From Microbacterium sp. MF43 (GTDB taxonomy: Bacteria > Actinomycetota > Actinomycetes > Actinomycetales > Microbacteriaceae): DNA of 64,000 bases. Both the position numbers and the translations under genes were made by a program. The notes beneath the pieces are model-generated. The model did not search any database, was not told where the DNA came from, and saw nothing but the letters and a program-made list of their open reading frames with translations. Positions 7,657 to 15,485 of the stretch are shown here, one piece after another. The stretch lies in contig NZ_JABBDY010000002.1 in NCBI RefSeq assembly GCF_012847295.1, positions 744,001 through 808,000 of the forward strand, read 5' to 3'. Every line of letters begins with the position of its first letter. The first letter of the stretch is position 1.

Positions 7657-8991
7657 ATGGTGCGCACCCGACCCCGCTGCGACAAGGCTCGCCACCGCTC
7701 GGACGACCGGCGCAGGCCGGCCACCCGGCGCGCACTCCGCTGCGCAGGACTGGTCATGGCGGGCGCGCTGGCGCTCCCCGGCTGCGGCGCTCCCGCAGAC
7801 GACGCGACGCTCGAGTTCTGGTCGTTCACCGGCATCCAGCAGGACGAACAGGTCGATCGCTACCTCGCCGCGAACCCCGCCGCGCGCATCGAGCTCAGCG
7901 AGATCGGCACCTCCGCCGAGACGGCCGACGCCCTCACCGCGGCGCTCGCGGGCGGCCGAGCGCCTGACCTCGTCCTGATCCAGGCAGACGACCTCCCCCG
8001 CTTCATCGCGGCCGAGAAGCACTTCCTCGATCTCCGGGGGTTCGCCGGCAGCGACGTCGCGGCGGAATACCTGCCGTGGGCGTGGGATGCCGCAACCACC
8101 GCATCCGGCAAGGTCGTGGGCATCCCGACGGATGTCGGCGGCATGGCGCTCGCCTATCGCGCCGACCTCTTCGAAGCTGCGGGCCTGCCGACCGAGCCGG
8201 ACGCCGTCGCCGCCCTGTGGCCGACGTGGCAGGATTTCGTCGAGGTCGGAGCGGCGTTCGTGGAGCGGGCAGATGCGGCATTCGTCGACAACGTGAGCAC
8301 GACGGTGTTCGTGAACGCCTCGAACCAGCTGCCGGTCAAGTACTACGACGACGCCGGCGAACTCGTGCACGATCGCAACACCGGGCTGAAGGACGCCTTC
8401 GACATGGCCCTCGAGGCGCACGCCGCGGGCATCAGCGCGGGAGCGCCCGCCTTCACGCCCGGCTGGTCGGGCGCCATGGCGCGGGGCGACTTCGCCGTGA
8501 TGGCCGCACCGTCGTGGATGCTCCGCGTCATCAAGTCGACCGCCCCCGGCACGCACGGGCAGTGGCGGGTGACGTCGGTGCCGGGCGTCGCGGGCAACTG
8601 GGGTGGCAGCTATCTGGCGATCCCGGCCGGGTCGAGGCATCCGGAGGCGGCCTGGGATTACATCGCCGCCACGCAGTCCCCGGCGTCGCAGAGCGAGCAT
8701 TTCGCGGCCGGCGGTCCCCTGCCTGCCGCGCGGGCCCCCTACGCCGACGACGACATCGCGTCGTTCGCCGACCCGTTCTTCGGGTCCTCGGCGATCGGCG
8801 GGGTGCTCACCCGCTCGATCCTCGACATGGGCGCGGTCCGCCAGGGCCCCGCTTCTGCGACGATCAACACCGCATTCCTGCAGGCGCTCACGGCGGTCGA
8901 GCAGGGCTCGCTCGACAGGCAGGACGCCTGGCCCTCGGCGCTCGATGCAGTGGCGGTCGCTCTGCCGTCCGCATCGGCGGATGAGCGTTGA
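7657..8991 (+). CDS. Sugar ABC importer substrate-binding lipoprotein
   Basis: 444 aa from the ATG at 7657, which has GAAGGA 6 nt upstream. The N-terminus has an arginine-rich stretch, a hydrophobic core and a lipobox LPGC with the modified Cys at ~43. The mature protein matches the family-1 extracellular solute-binding fold (UgpB/MalE-like): LEFWSFTGIQQDEQVDRY at its start, PDLVLIQADDLP, GIPTDVGGMALAYR and late PEAAWDYIAATQSP. It binds an oligosaccharide outside the membrane and passes it to the two permeases directly downstream, whose first gene overlaps or nearly overlaps its stop. Linkage to GH43 enzymes suggests arabino- or xylo-oligosaccharides. It is divergent from the 7388 GH43 gene with the operators between. 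Confidence 0.9.
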   Translation: MVRTRPRCDKARHRSDDRRRPATRRALRCAGLVMAGALALPGCGAPADDATLEFWSFTGIQQDEQVDRYLAANPAARIELSEIGTSAETADALTAALAGGRAPDLVLIQADDLPRFIAAEKHFLDLRGFAGSDVAAEYLPWAWDAATTASGKVVGIPTDVGGMALAYRADLFEAAGLPTEPDAVAALWPTWQDFVEVGAAFVERADAAFVDNVSTTVFVNASNQLPVKYYDDAGELVHDRNTGLKDAFDMALEAHAAGISAGAPAFTPGWSGAMARGDFAVMAAPSWMLRVIKSTAPGTHGQWRVTSVPGVAGNWGGSYLAIPAGSRHPEAAWDYIAATQSPASQSEHFAAGGPLPAARAPYADDDIASFADPFFGSSAIGGVLTRSILDMGAVRQGPASATINTAFLQALTAVEQGSLDRQDAWPSALDAVAVALPSASADER

Positions 8992-9014
8992 TCGGAAAAC
9001 CGCGTGGGGGACGG

Positions 9015-9899
9015 ATGCCTCGCCCCGATGCGTGGGCGCCCTACGCCTTCCTCGCCCCCTTCCTTGTTCTGTTCGCGGTCTTCGCGGTGTTTCCGTCCGT
9101 CGCCACGTTCTGGCTTGCATGGTGGCATTGGGATCCCCTCGGGGAGCAGACCTGGGCTGGGAGCGCCAACTACGGCCGTCTCGCGTCGGACCCGCGGTTC
9201 TGGACGGCCACGGTGAACACACTCGTGATCGCCGTCACCGCGACTGTCGCTCAGCTCTGCGTCGGCCTTGGCTTGGCCCATCTCATCCACCGGACCGCCG
9301 CGCGCGCCACGGGCGGCCTGCGCATCTCGCTGCTCGTGCCGCACGTGACCTCCGGAGCGGCGGTGGCGATCCTCGTCGCCCAGCTCGTCGACCGGCGGTA
9401 CGGCCTGCTCACGCGGGTCCTCGAATCGCTCGGCGCCGCCGAGGTCGACCTCCTCGCCTCCCCGGGGACGGCCTGGGTCGTGGTGGCTGCCGTGGTCGTG
9501 TGGCGGTGGTTCGGCTTCACAACGCTGCTGATGCTCGCTGTCCTCCGCGCCGCGCCGCGAGAGCTGTTCCACGCGGCTCAGCTCGACGGCGCCGGATCCT
9601 GGGCGCAGTTCCGGTTCGTCTCCGTGCCACTCCTGCGCCCTGTCATCGCGTTCAGCTTCCTCACCTCGCTGGTCGGCGCGCTGCAGCTTTTCACCGAGCC
9701 GCTCCTCGCCGACCCGTCGGGGCTCACGTGCGGACCCACGCGGCAGTGCCAGACGCTGGCGCTGCTCGTCTACGAGGTCGGATTCCGCGACTTCCAGTTC
9801 GGCTATGCGGCGGCCGTGGCGTCGGCCGTCTTCGCGATCGCCGCGGCGATGGTGGGCGCGGGCTTCGCCGCGTTCCAGCGTCTCGGGTGGACGACGTGA
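9015..9899 (+). CDS. Sugar ABC importer permease, MalF/UgpA type
   Basis: 294 aa from the ATG at 9015 (GGGGGACGG just upstream); a TTG at 8988 overlapping the previous stop codon would add nine residues. Six membrane segments can be traced, beginning at APYAFLAPFLVLFAVFAVF. The EAA-loop motif that docks the ATPase is AQLDGAGSWAQFRFVSVPLL near residue 180. The gene is followed by the partner permease with a 4-nt GTGA overlap. No ATPase gene is present in the locus, so the importer presumably borrows a shared MsiK-type ATPase encoded elsewhere. Confidence 0.9.
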   Translation: MPRPDAWAPYAFLAPFLVLFAVFAVFPSVATFWLAWWHWDPLGEQTWAGSANYGRLASDPRFWTATVNTLVIAVTATVAQLCVGLGLAHLIHRTAARATGGLRISLLVPHVTSGAAVAILVAQLVDRRYGLLTRVLESLGAAEVDLLASPGTAWVVVAAVVVWRWFGFTTLLMLAVLRAAPRELFHAAQLDGAGSWAQFRFVSVPLLRPVIAFSFLTSLVGALQLFTEPLLADPSGLTCGPTRQCQTLALLVYEVGFRDFQFGYAAAVASAVFAIAAAMVGAGFAAFQRLGWTT

Positions 9900-10762
9900 C
9901 GGCGAGACGGGCGACCGCGTGGGCGGTGACGGTGGGCGCCACGCTCGCCTGCTGGGCCCCGATCTGGTTCCTGCTCGTGGTCGCCTCCCACGATTCCGAC
10001 GCCGCGACCACCTTCCCCCCACCGCTCCTCCCCGGGGCGCGGTTCGTCGACAACGCCCGTGCCGTGCTCGAGTCGGTGTCGTTCGGGCGCGCGCTGCTCA
10101 ACTCCGTCGTCGTCTCCGGATGCATCGCCGTGGGCGGCGCTGTCGTGTGCGCCATGGCGGGCTATGCCTTCGCCAAGCTCCGGTTCCCCGGTCGTGGGGC
10201 ACTGTTCGCGGTGACGCTGATCGGGCTGACGCTCCCGGTACAGCTGGCCGTGATCCCCAACTACCTCCTGATGTCGGCCCTGGGATGGGCGGACGGACTG
10301 CAGGCACTCATCGTGCCCGGGCTCGCCAGCGCCTTCGGCGTCTTCTGGATGCGCCAGCACATCGCCGCCACGCTGCCCGACGACGTCCTCGACGCGGCGG
10401 CGCTCGACGGCTGCGGCACCTGGTCGGCCTTCCGGCATATCGCCCTCCCGCTGGTCCGCCCCGGCGCCGCGGTGCTCGCCGCGCTCCTGTTCGCCTCGTC
10501 GTGGAGCGACTTCATGTGGCCGTTCATCGTGCTTCGGTCGCCCGGCTCGCAGACCGTGCAGGTCGCCCTGCGCGGACTCCAGGGCGAGTTCGGAGTCGAC
10601 TACGCGCTCGTCTTCACGGGCGCGCTGCTCGCGACGGCGCCGATGCTGCTCCTGCTCGTCATCGCGGGCCACCGAGTCACGCGCGGGCTCGTCCCGTGGA
10701 GTCCCGCACCGCCAGACGCGGGTGCCCCCGCAGGTCGGGCGCAGCCGCCGCGACGGCGATGA
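9896..10762 (+). CDS. Sugar ABC importer permease, MalG/UgpE type
   Basis: 288 aa from the GTG at 9896, which overlaps the upstream TGA (GTGA). Hydrophobic segments at WAVTVGATLACWAPIWFLL and several later stretches give six membrane spans. The EAA loop reads AAALDGCGTWSAFRHIALPL, the expected family form. The C-terminal ~20 residues (PPDAGAPAGRAQPPRRR) are an unusual proline- and arginine-rich tail that overlaps the remnant reading frame on the other strand at 10677-10878, so the true end may have been altered. Pairs with the permease at 9015. Confidence 0.88.
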   Translation: MTARRATAWAVTVGATLACWAPIWFLLVVASHDSDAATTFPPPLLPGARFVDNARAVLESVSFGRALLNSVVVSGCIAVGGAVVCAMAGYAFAKLRFPGRGALFAVTLIGLTLPVQLAVIPNYLLMSALGWADGLQALIVPGLASAFGVFWMRQHIAATLPDDVLDAAALDGCGTWSAFRHIALPLVRPGAAVLAALLFASSWSDFMWPFIVLRSPGSQTVQVALRGLQGEFGVDYALVFTGALLATAPMLLLLVIAGHRVTRGLVPWSPAPPDAGAPAGRAQPPRRR

Positions 10763-10878
10763 TGTCGGGGCGCGCCGCCCACGATCGTCAGGTCGTAACC
10801 GTGCCGCCGAGCATCGCGCGCGACGGCATCGACCAGCGCGGCCGATCGACGCGAGGCATCCGCTCCCACGATCACCAC
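10677..10878 (-). pseudogene. Short frameshifted reading frame, possible regulator remnant
   Basis: On the minus strand a GTG at 10878 opens VIVGADASRRSAALVDAV and continues to HGYDLTIVGGAP. There the frame changes at a CCCC run near 10771; removing one C joins it to DIIAVAAAAPDLRGHP then RLAVRDSTGRARA and a stop at 10677. The RDST ending is typical of LacI-family C-termini (compare LVVRDSTR at the end of the regulator at 10993). An in-frame TGA sits just upstream of the GTG. I read this as a truncated and frameshifted remnant overlapping the end of the permease gene; a chance open frame is the alternative. Confidence 0.3.
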
Positions 10879-10992
10879 CCCTCAGCGCCCATTCAGCGCG
10901 GGCGGCCGCGGCCGGCGGTTCGCCCGCCGCGGGAGAGCCCTCGGCGCCGATAGAGTCGCCATATCCCACGGCGCCGACCCGAACGAATCCGG

Positions 10993-12030
10993 ATGGAAGA
11001 GATCCCCACCCCGCACGCGAACCCGCATGTCACCATGCAGGACGTCGCAGAGAAGGCCGGCGTCTCTGCGCAGACCGTGTCGAACGTCATCAACGGACGA
11101 ACCGAGCGCGTCGGCGCGGACACGATCGACCGTGTCACCCGCGTCATCGACGAACTGGGGTACCGGCTCAATCAGAGCGCGCGTTCGCTGCGCAAGGGTC
11201 GCACGGGCATCGTGGGACTGGGCGTCCCCATCCTCGCGTCCGAGTACTACGGCGAGCTCGCCGAGCGCCTCTCGCACCGGTTCTCGGAGCACGGCATCCG
11301 GTTCGTCACCGAGAACACCGGAGGGGCGATCACCGCCGAAGTGGAGTCGCTCGCAGCATCCCACCTCGAGACTTACGACGGGTTCATCCTCGCGATCGCG
11401 GCCAGCGAGTCGGCGGACCTGAACCGCCTCCTCCCGCACAAGCCGATCATCCTGCTCGGCGAGCGCGCGCTGTCGACGCGGTTCGACCACGTGCTCATGG
11501 ACAACGTCGGCGGCGGCCGGATCGCCACGGCGCACCTCCTGGATCGCGGCGCGCGGGCGGTCATCGCGCTCGGCGGGCGTGAGTCGGGCAGCGAATCCGT
11601 GCAGACGCTCCGCACGCGCGGATACGTCGAAGCGCACCGTGAGCACGGCCTCGAGGCGCGCGCCGACCTGATCCTCGACACGGGTCTGGACATGTCCGAC
11701 GGGTACCGCACGATCGCAGCGGTCATCGACGACGGCGTCACGTTCGACGGCGTCTTCGCGCTGACCGATTCGTCGGCCTTCGGCGCGCTGCGGGCACTGG
11801 CCGACCGCGGAGTCCGGGTGCCGGAAGACGTTCAGGTCGTGGGCTTCGACAACGTGCGAGCAGGCGAGTACGCGACGCCCCGCCTCACGACGGTCGAACC
11901 GGCAAACGACGAGATGGCCGAAGCGATCGTCGAGATCATGCTCGCCCGGCTTTCCACCGCCGGACCGGCCGGCGAGCCGCGACGCCGGATGATGCCGGCG
12001 CGGCTCGTGGTGCGCGACTCCACACGCTAG
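10993..12030 (+). CDS. LacI-family transcriptional regulator of the GH43 locus
   Basis: 345 aa, ATG at 10993. The N-terminal helix-turn-helix and hinge are typical: VTMQDVAEKAGVSAQTVS, then NVINGRTERVGADTIDRV and YRLNQSARSLRKGRTG. The periplasmic-binding-protein-like sugar-sensing core fills ~68-345, with VPEDVQVVGFDN and the closing ARLVVRDST. Family members bind 14-18 bp palindromes and release DNA on binding a sugar. Its position between the importer and the third GH43, together with the repeated operators at 7400, 7533, 15138 and 15166, makes it the likely regulator of all these genes; this is inference. Confidence 0.9.
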   Translation: MEEIPTPHANPHVTMQDVAEKAGVSAQTVSNVINGRTERVGADTIDRVTRVIDELGYRLNQSARSLRKGRTGIVGLGVPILASEYYGELAERLSHRFSEHGIRFVTENTGGAITAEVESLAASHLETYDGFILAIAASESADLNRLLPHKPIILLGERALSTRFDHVLMDNVGGGRIATAHLLDRGARAVIALGGRESGSESVQTLRTRGYVEAHREHGLEARADLILDTGLDMSDGYRTIAAVIDDGVTFDGVFALTDSSAFGALRALADRGVRVPEDVQVVGFDNVRAGEYATPRLTTVEPANDEMAEAIVEIMLARLSTAGPAGEPRRRMMPARLVVRDSTR

Positions 12031-12083
12031 CCCGACCCCGGCCCGCGCCGCCGCCTGCGCTCTCGGGCCAGCGGCGGCGCGCG

Positions 12084-12121
12084 GCCGGTGGGGAGCCGCC
12101 ACAGGCGACCCCCCACCGGTG
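12084..12121. terminator. Bidirectional hairpin between the LacI gene and the third GH43 gene
   Basis: Arms CCGGTGGGG (12085-12093) and CCCCACCGG (12111-12119) enclose a ~17-nt loop between two convergent genes (stops at 12030 and 12126). It can serve both strands. Confidence 0.65.
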
Positions 12122-12125
12122 TCGA

Positions 12126-15056
12126 TCACGGGGTGCAGGACACCGCCTCGTAGTCGACCTCGTACTCCGACTCCCACCGGTCCTCGCCCTGGACCGCGGC
12201 GACCGTGACCGTCAGCGATCCGGCTGGGATGGTGGCGGCGCGGGTGGCGAAGACGAACGAGTGGGCCTTGCCCGCCGCGAGTGCTCCCACCGGCTTCGCG
12301 CCGAACGGGGTGTCGATGCGGAGCTCGACCTTGCCGGCTTCGTCGTTGCTCACCGTCACGGTCAGCAGCACCTTGCCGCCGACGCAGCGGTCCGCCACGG
12401 TCACGGTCGCCTCGAGGGCCGGGAGCACCTCGAACGCGGCCGTGGCCTCCGACGCGAGCAGGATGTCGAAGCCGAGGTATTCGGCCTTCACCGTCTGCTC
12501 GCCCTGCGCCAGCCCGGCGGGGATGGTCGCCGTGGCCGTGCCCTCCTCGAGGTACACCGTCTCGGACCAGTCACCGACGCTGAAGCGCACCTGTCCACCG
12601 GTCTCGAACCCATCGGCGGCGATGACGGATGCCGTGACCTCCGTGGTCTCGTCGGCCTGGACGTCCTCGACCGACACCTCGACCGTGGTCGCGACATCCT
12701 CGTTCGGGATGCCCCGGATGCTGTTCCACTCGCGCAGCGTGATGGGAAGCACCGTGCCGTGGCGCGGACGCGGGACGCCGGCGTTGGTCATGGTGATGGA
12801 CTTCGCCTGCCACGTCTGGGCCTCGATGTTCGACTCGCACGCCGCCTGGTAGCCGCCGCCGTTGGTGTAGCGGTCGCCCCACAGGTAGAACTGTCCGGGG
12901 CACGCGGTGTCGCCGGGGTTCGCCTCAAAGATCACCGGACCCTCGTATCCCGCCGTCGCCTGCCACGTCGTGCGACCCAGCGCCGGGGCGATGAGCTCCC
13001 ACGCGTTGATGTCGCTGTCGAGGAAGTCGGTGTGCTTCTCCGAGAAGATGTCGGAGCCGGCGTTGCCGGCCTCGTTCTTCGTGACGCGGTAGTACTCGTC
13101 GCCCACCTTGATCGCGGTCGTGTCGATGCGCGACTGCGGAGCGGGGTTCTGCCAGACCTTCGGCTCTGAGAACGTCTGGAAGTCGCGCGTCGTGTTGTAC
13201 CACATCTGCGCGTTGCCCTGCCCGGTGCGGTTGACGGGGTCGTTCCACAGCGACTGGGCCCAGAACACCGCGTACGCCCCGATCTCGTCGACCCACAGCG
13301 ACTCCGGGGCGAACGCGTTGCCCGCGTCGTTCGGAGCGACCTTGACGTGGCGCTGCGGCGTCCAGTTGACGAGGTCGTTCGACTCGAAGACCTCGATGTA
13401 CTGGGTGTCATTGATCGCGTAGCCGCCCTGGTCGTACCAGTTCAGGTCGGTGGCGATCATGTAGAAGGTGTCGCCGTCGGGCGAGCGGACGATGTGCGGG
13501 TCGCGAAGACCCTGGTCGCCGAGCTGCGAGACCAGCGAGGGCCAGCCTCCGGTGAGCCCGGTCCAGTCGAGTGCGGTGTTCCCGTTGGACGTCGCGAACA
13601 TGATCTGCTCGCCGTCCGCCTGACCCTCGCCCTTGAAGTAGCCGAGGAAGTAGCGCTCGTACTCCTCCTCGCGGGGCAGCGGCTGGACGGTCACGTCGAA
13701 CGTCTTCTCGGCCTTCGCGTCGCCCTTGGCGATCGTGGCGGTGAGAGTCGCCTCGACGGCGGGCTGGCCGTAGGCGGGGCGCGTCACCTCGCCTTCCGGC
13801 GAGATCAGCTCGGTGCTGGAGGTCCAGGTGATCTGCGATCCCCAGCCGCCCTCGGTGGGCAGCGTGATGTTGCCGCGGACGTTGTCGGTCTCGTACAGCT
13901 CGAGGTCGAGCTTGTCACGGTCGACGGAGTGCCCGTCGTCGTACTCGGCGGGCACGGTGATCTGGATCTCCCGCGTCGCCACCGACGCTGCACCCTTACG
14001 AAGGGTCGCTGTCAGCACCGCGGTCGCATCGGGTTCCCCGAGCCCAGGGCGGGTGATGACGCCGCGGATCGGCACCTTGCGCGCGCTGTTCACCGCGGGA
14101 GGCGTCACGACCTCCACCACGTCGGGGTTCGACGAGGTCCATGTGATGGAGGAGCCCGCCACGCTGCCGGTCTTCGGGAGCACGAGGTCTTCGACGATCG
14201 CACTCGTGAGTCCGAGGTCGATGGCCTCGGCATCCGCGTCCACACCCTCGTCGTTGCCCTGGGCAGCGCGCTGCGTGACCTCGGCCGCGCTGAGGCCGCG
14301 ATCGTAGATGCGGAAGTCCGCGAGCGTGCCGCGGAACGAGTAATTGCCGGGCACCTGCGAGCGGGCGAGGAAGTTGCAGTTGGTGCCGGCCGCGTTGACC
14401 GAGGGCGCGGTGGTGATCGTGGCGGACTGCGCGTGCTGGACGCCGTCGACGTAGAGCGTGCCGGTCCAGCTGGTGCCGTTGGCGTTCGGGGTCTGCGTGT
14501 AGGTCACGTGCTTCCACACGCCCTCGGGGAGCCGCACACGGTTCTGCTGCACGTTGACGTTTCCTGCGGCGACCCGCAGACGCTGCGTGTTCGACGAGAA
14601 GAGCTGCCCCTGCTGGCCCCCCGCGGTGTCGCACGCCACCTTGTTGCCGAGGCTCCAGATCTGGTGCTCACCGACGTTGGCGGGGTCGATCCAGATGTCG
14701 TAGTCGACCGTGATCGCCTGCATGCCGGCGGTGAGGTTGTTCGGCAGACGCACATACGCCCCGGAGAGCGCGTCGGCGTAGTCCTCGGGATTGAATCGGA
14801 TGCCCTCGCCGTCGTACGAGGCCTTCGCCGCGTTCACCAGCGTGGCGTTCGCGGCGGTGCCGGCGGAGCCGCTGTTGGCGATCACGGTGCCGGATCCCTC
14901 GTCGAGCTTGAACTGGTGGACGAGACCATCGACGACATCCTCGTAGACGGGCTCGGCGGCTGCCGGCGAGGCGACGACGACGCCGACGCAGAGCGCCGTC
15001 GCGGCGATGAACGCTGCCGCTCGCGATCTTCTCTCGGGCGTGGGTGGACGGACCAT
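12126..15056 (-). CDS. Secreted LamG-GH43 arabinanase-type enzyme
   Basis: 976 aa; the ATG at 15056 has AAGGAGT 7 nt upstream. Signal peptide ~1-34 (AAAFIAATALCVGVVVASPAAA). A LamG/concanavalin-like domain (~45-250, VDGLVHQFKLDEGSG) is followed by two atrophied bacterial Ig-like repeats (~260-365 and ~375-455, each with an ITWTSS core). The GH43 domain (~465-765) shows RDPHIVRSPDGDTFYMIATD at its start and GYEGPVIFE for a catalytic Glu. A bacterial Ig domain (~785-870) and the shared C-terminal module (DRCVGGK ... SCTP) follow. The Ig-GH43 order resembles GH43 arabinanase/arabinofuranosidase relatives. Its promoter carries copies of operators A and B, tying it to the LacI regulon. Confidence 0.86.
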   Translation of the reverse strand: MVRPPTPERRSRAAAFIAATALCVGVVVASPAAAEPVYEDVVDGLVHQFKLDEGSGTVIANSGSAGTAANATLVNAAKASYDGEGIRFNPEDYADALSGAYVRLPNNLTAGMQAITVDYDIWIDPANVGEHQIWSLGNKVACDTAGGQQGQLFSSNTQRLRVAAGNVNVQQNRVRLPEGVWKHVTYTQTPNANGTSWTGTLYVDGVQHAQSATITTAPSVNAAGTNCNFLARSQVPGNYSFRGTLADFRIYDRGLSAAEVTQRAAQGNDEGVDADAEAIDLGLTSAIVEDLVLPKTGSVAGSSITWTSSNPDVVEVVTPPAVNSARKVPIRGVITRPGLGEPDATAVLTATLRKGAASVATREIQITVPAEYDDGHSVDRDKLDLELYETDNVRGNITLPTEGGWGSQITWTSSTELISPEGEVTRPAYGQPAVEATLTATIAKGDAKAEKTFDVTVQPLPREEEYERYFLGYFKGEGQADGEQIMFATSNGNTALDWTGLTGGWPSLVSQLGDQGLRDPHIVRSPDGDTFYMIATDLNWYDQGGYAINDTQYIEVFESNDLVNWTPQRHVKVAPNDAGNAFAPESLWVDEIGAYAVFWAQSLWNDPVNRTGQGNAQMWYNTTRDFQTFSEPKVWQNPAPQSRIDTTAIKVGDEYYRVTKNEAGNAGSDIFSEKHTDFLDSDINAWELIAPALGRTTWQATAGYEGPVIFEANPGDTACPGQFYLWGDRYTNGGGYQAACESNIEAQTWQAKSITMTNAGVPRPRHGTVLPITLREWNSIRGIPNEDVATTVEVSVEDVQADETTEVTASVIAADGFETGGQVRFSVGDWSETVYLEEGTATATIPAGLAQGEQTVKAEYLGFDILLASEATAAFEVLPALEATVTVADRCVGGKVLLTVTVSNDEAGKVELRIDTPFGAKPVGALAAGKAHSFVFATRAATIPAGSLTVTVAAVQGEDRWESEYEVDYEAVSCTP

Positions 15057-15137
15057 GGGGATACTCCTTCGTACCTTCGGCGGCCGGCGGGCGAGGTCGG
15101 GTTCCAGCCAGGGGACAAACCCGCGCGGACTGCAAGG

Positions 15138-15179
15138 GTTTATCGATCAACTTCGATCGTCTTGATGTTAGCGGTCACA
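15138..15179. promoter_or_regulatory. Paired operators upstream of the LamG-GH43 gene
   Basis: GTTTATCGATCAAC (15138-15151, copy of palindrome B) and TGTTAGCGGTCACA (15166-15179, identical to operator A at 7533). They are 28 bp apart start to start, in the same strand orientation as at the 7.4 kb promoter, where the spacing is 133 bp. They lie 82-123 bp upstream of the ATG at 15056. Confidence 0.6.
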
Positions 15180-15294
15180 GCTTCGCCCATCAAGAGTCGC
15201 GCGCGGATTCCCGCTCCCGGCGCAGATGCTTCTGCGCGCGACGCAGGTTCCTGCGCATGCCTGGCCCGCGCGGTCGTTTCCTCTGCGGCGCCGT

Positions 15295-15351
15295 CTCCTG
15301 CACGCGCGGTCGTCTCCTGCACGCGCGGTCGCCTCCTGCACGCGCGGTCGT
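15295..15351. repeat. Three tandem 19-bp repeats
   Basis: CTCCTGCACGCGCGGTCG(T/C) occurs three times with exact 19-bp period at 15295, 15314 and 15333. A degenerate relative (GGCCCGCGCGGTCGT) lies just before, near 15263. The repeats sit in the 305-bp spacer between the LamG-GH43 promoter and dinB and encode nothing on either strand that I trust. There are no spacers, so this is not a CRISPR array. Confidence 0.8.
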
Positions 15352-15485
15352 TTTATTCGGCAGCGCGGGCAGGAAACGACAGCGCCCCGGCAAGGAGCGC
15401 AGGTGAACGGGGGGATGCCTCGAAAGCGGGGGCCGCGTCGGAGGCCCGTGGGACGATGCGGTCGAGCGAACGGCGGGAGGACGGC

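Noticed and set aside
15295-15351. CRISPR array
   Set aside because: Repeats are directly adjacent with no spacers, and no cas gene is near.
13347-15480. N-terminal extension of dinB back to 13347
   Set aside because: Runs antisense to the LamG-GH43 gene and through the tandem repeats; dinB has a good ribosome site and a standard N-terminus at 15486.
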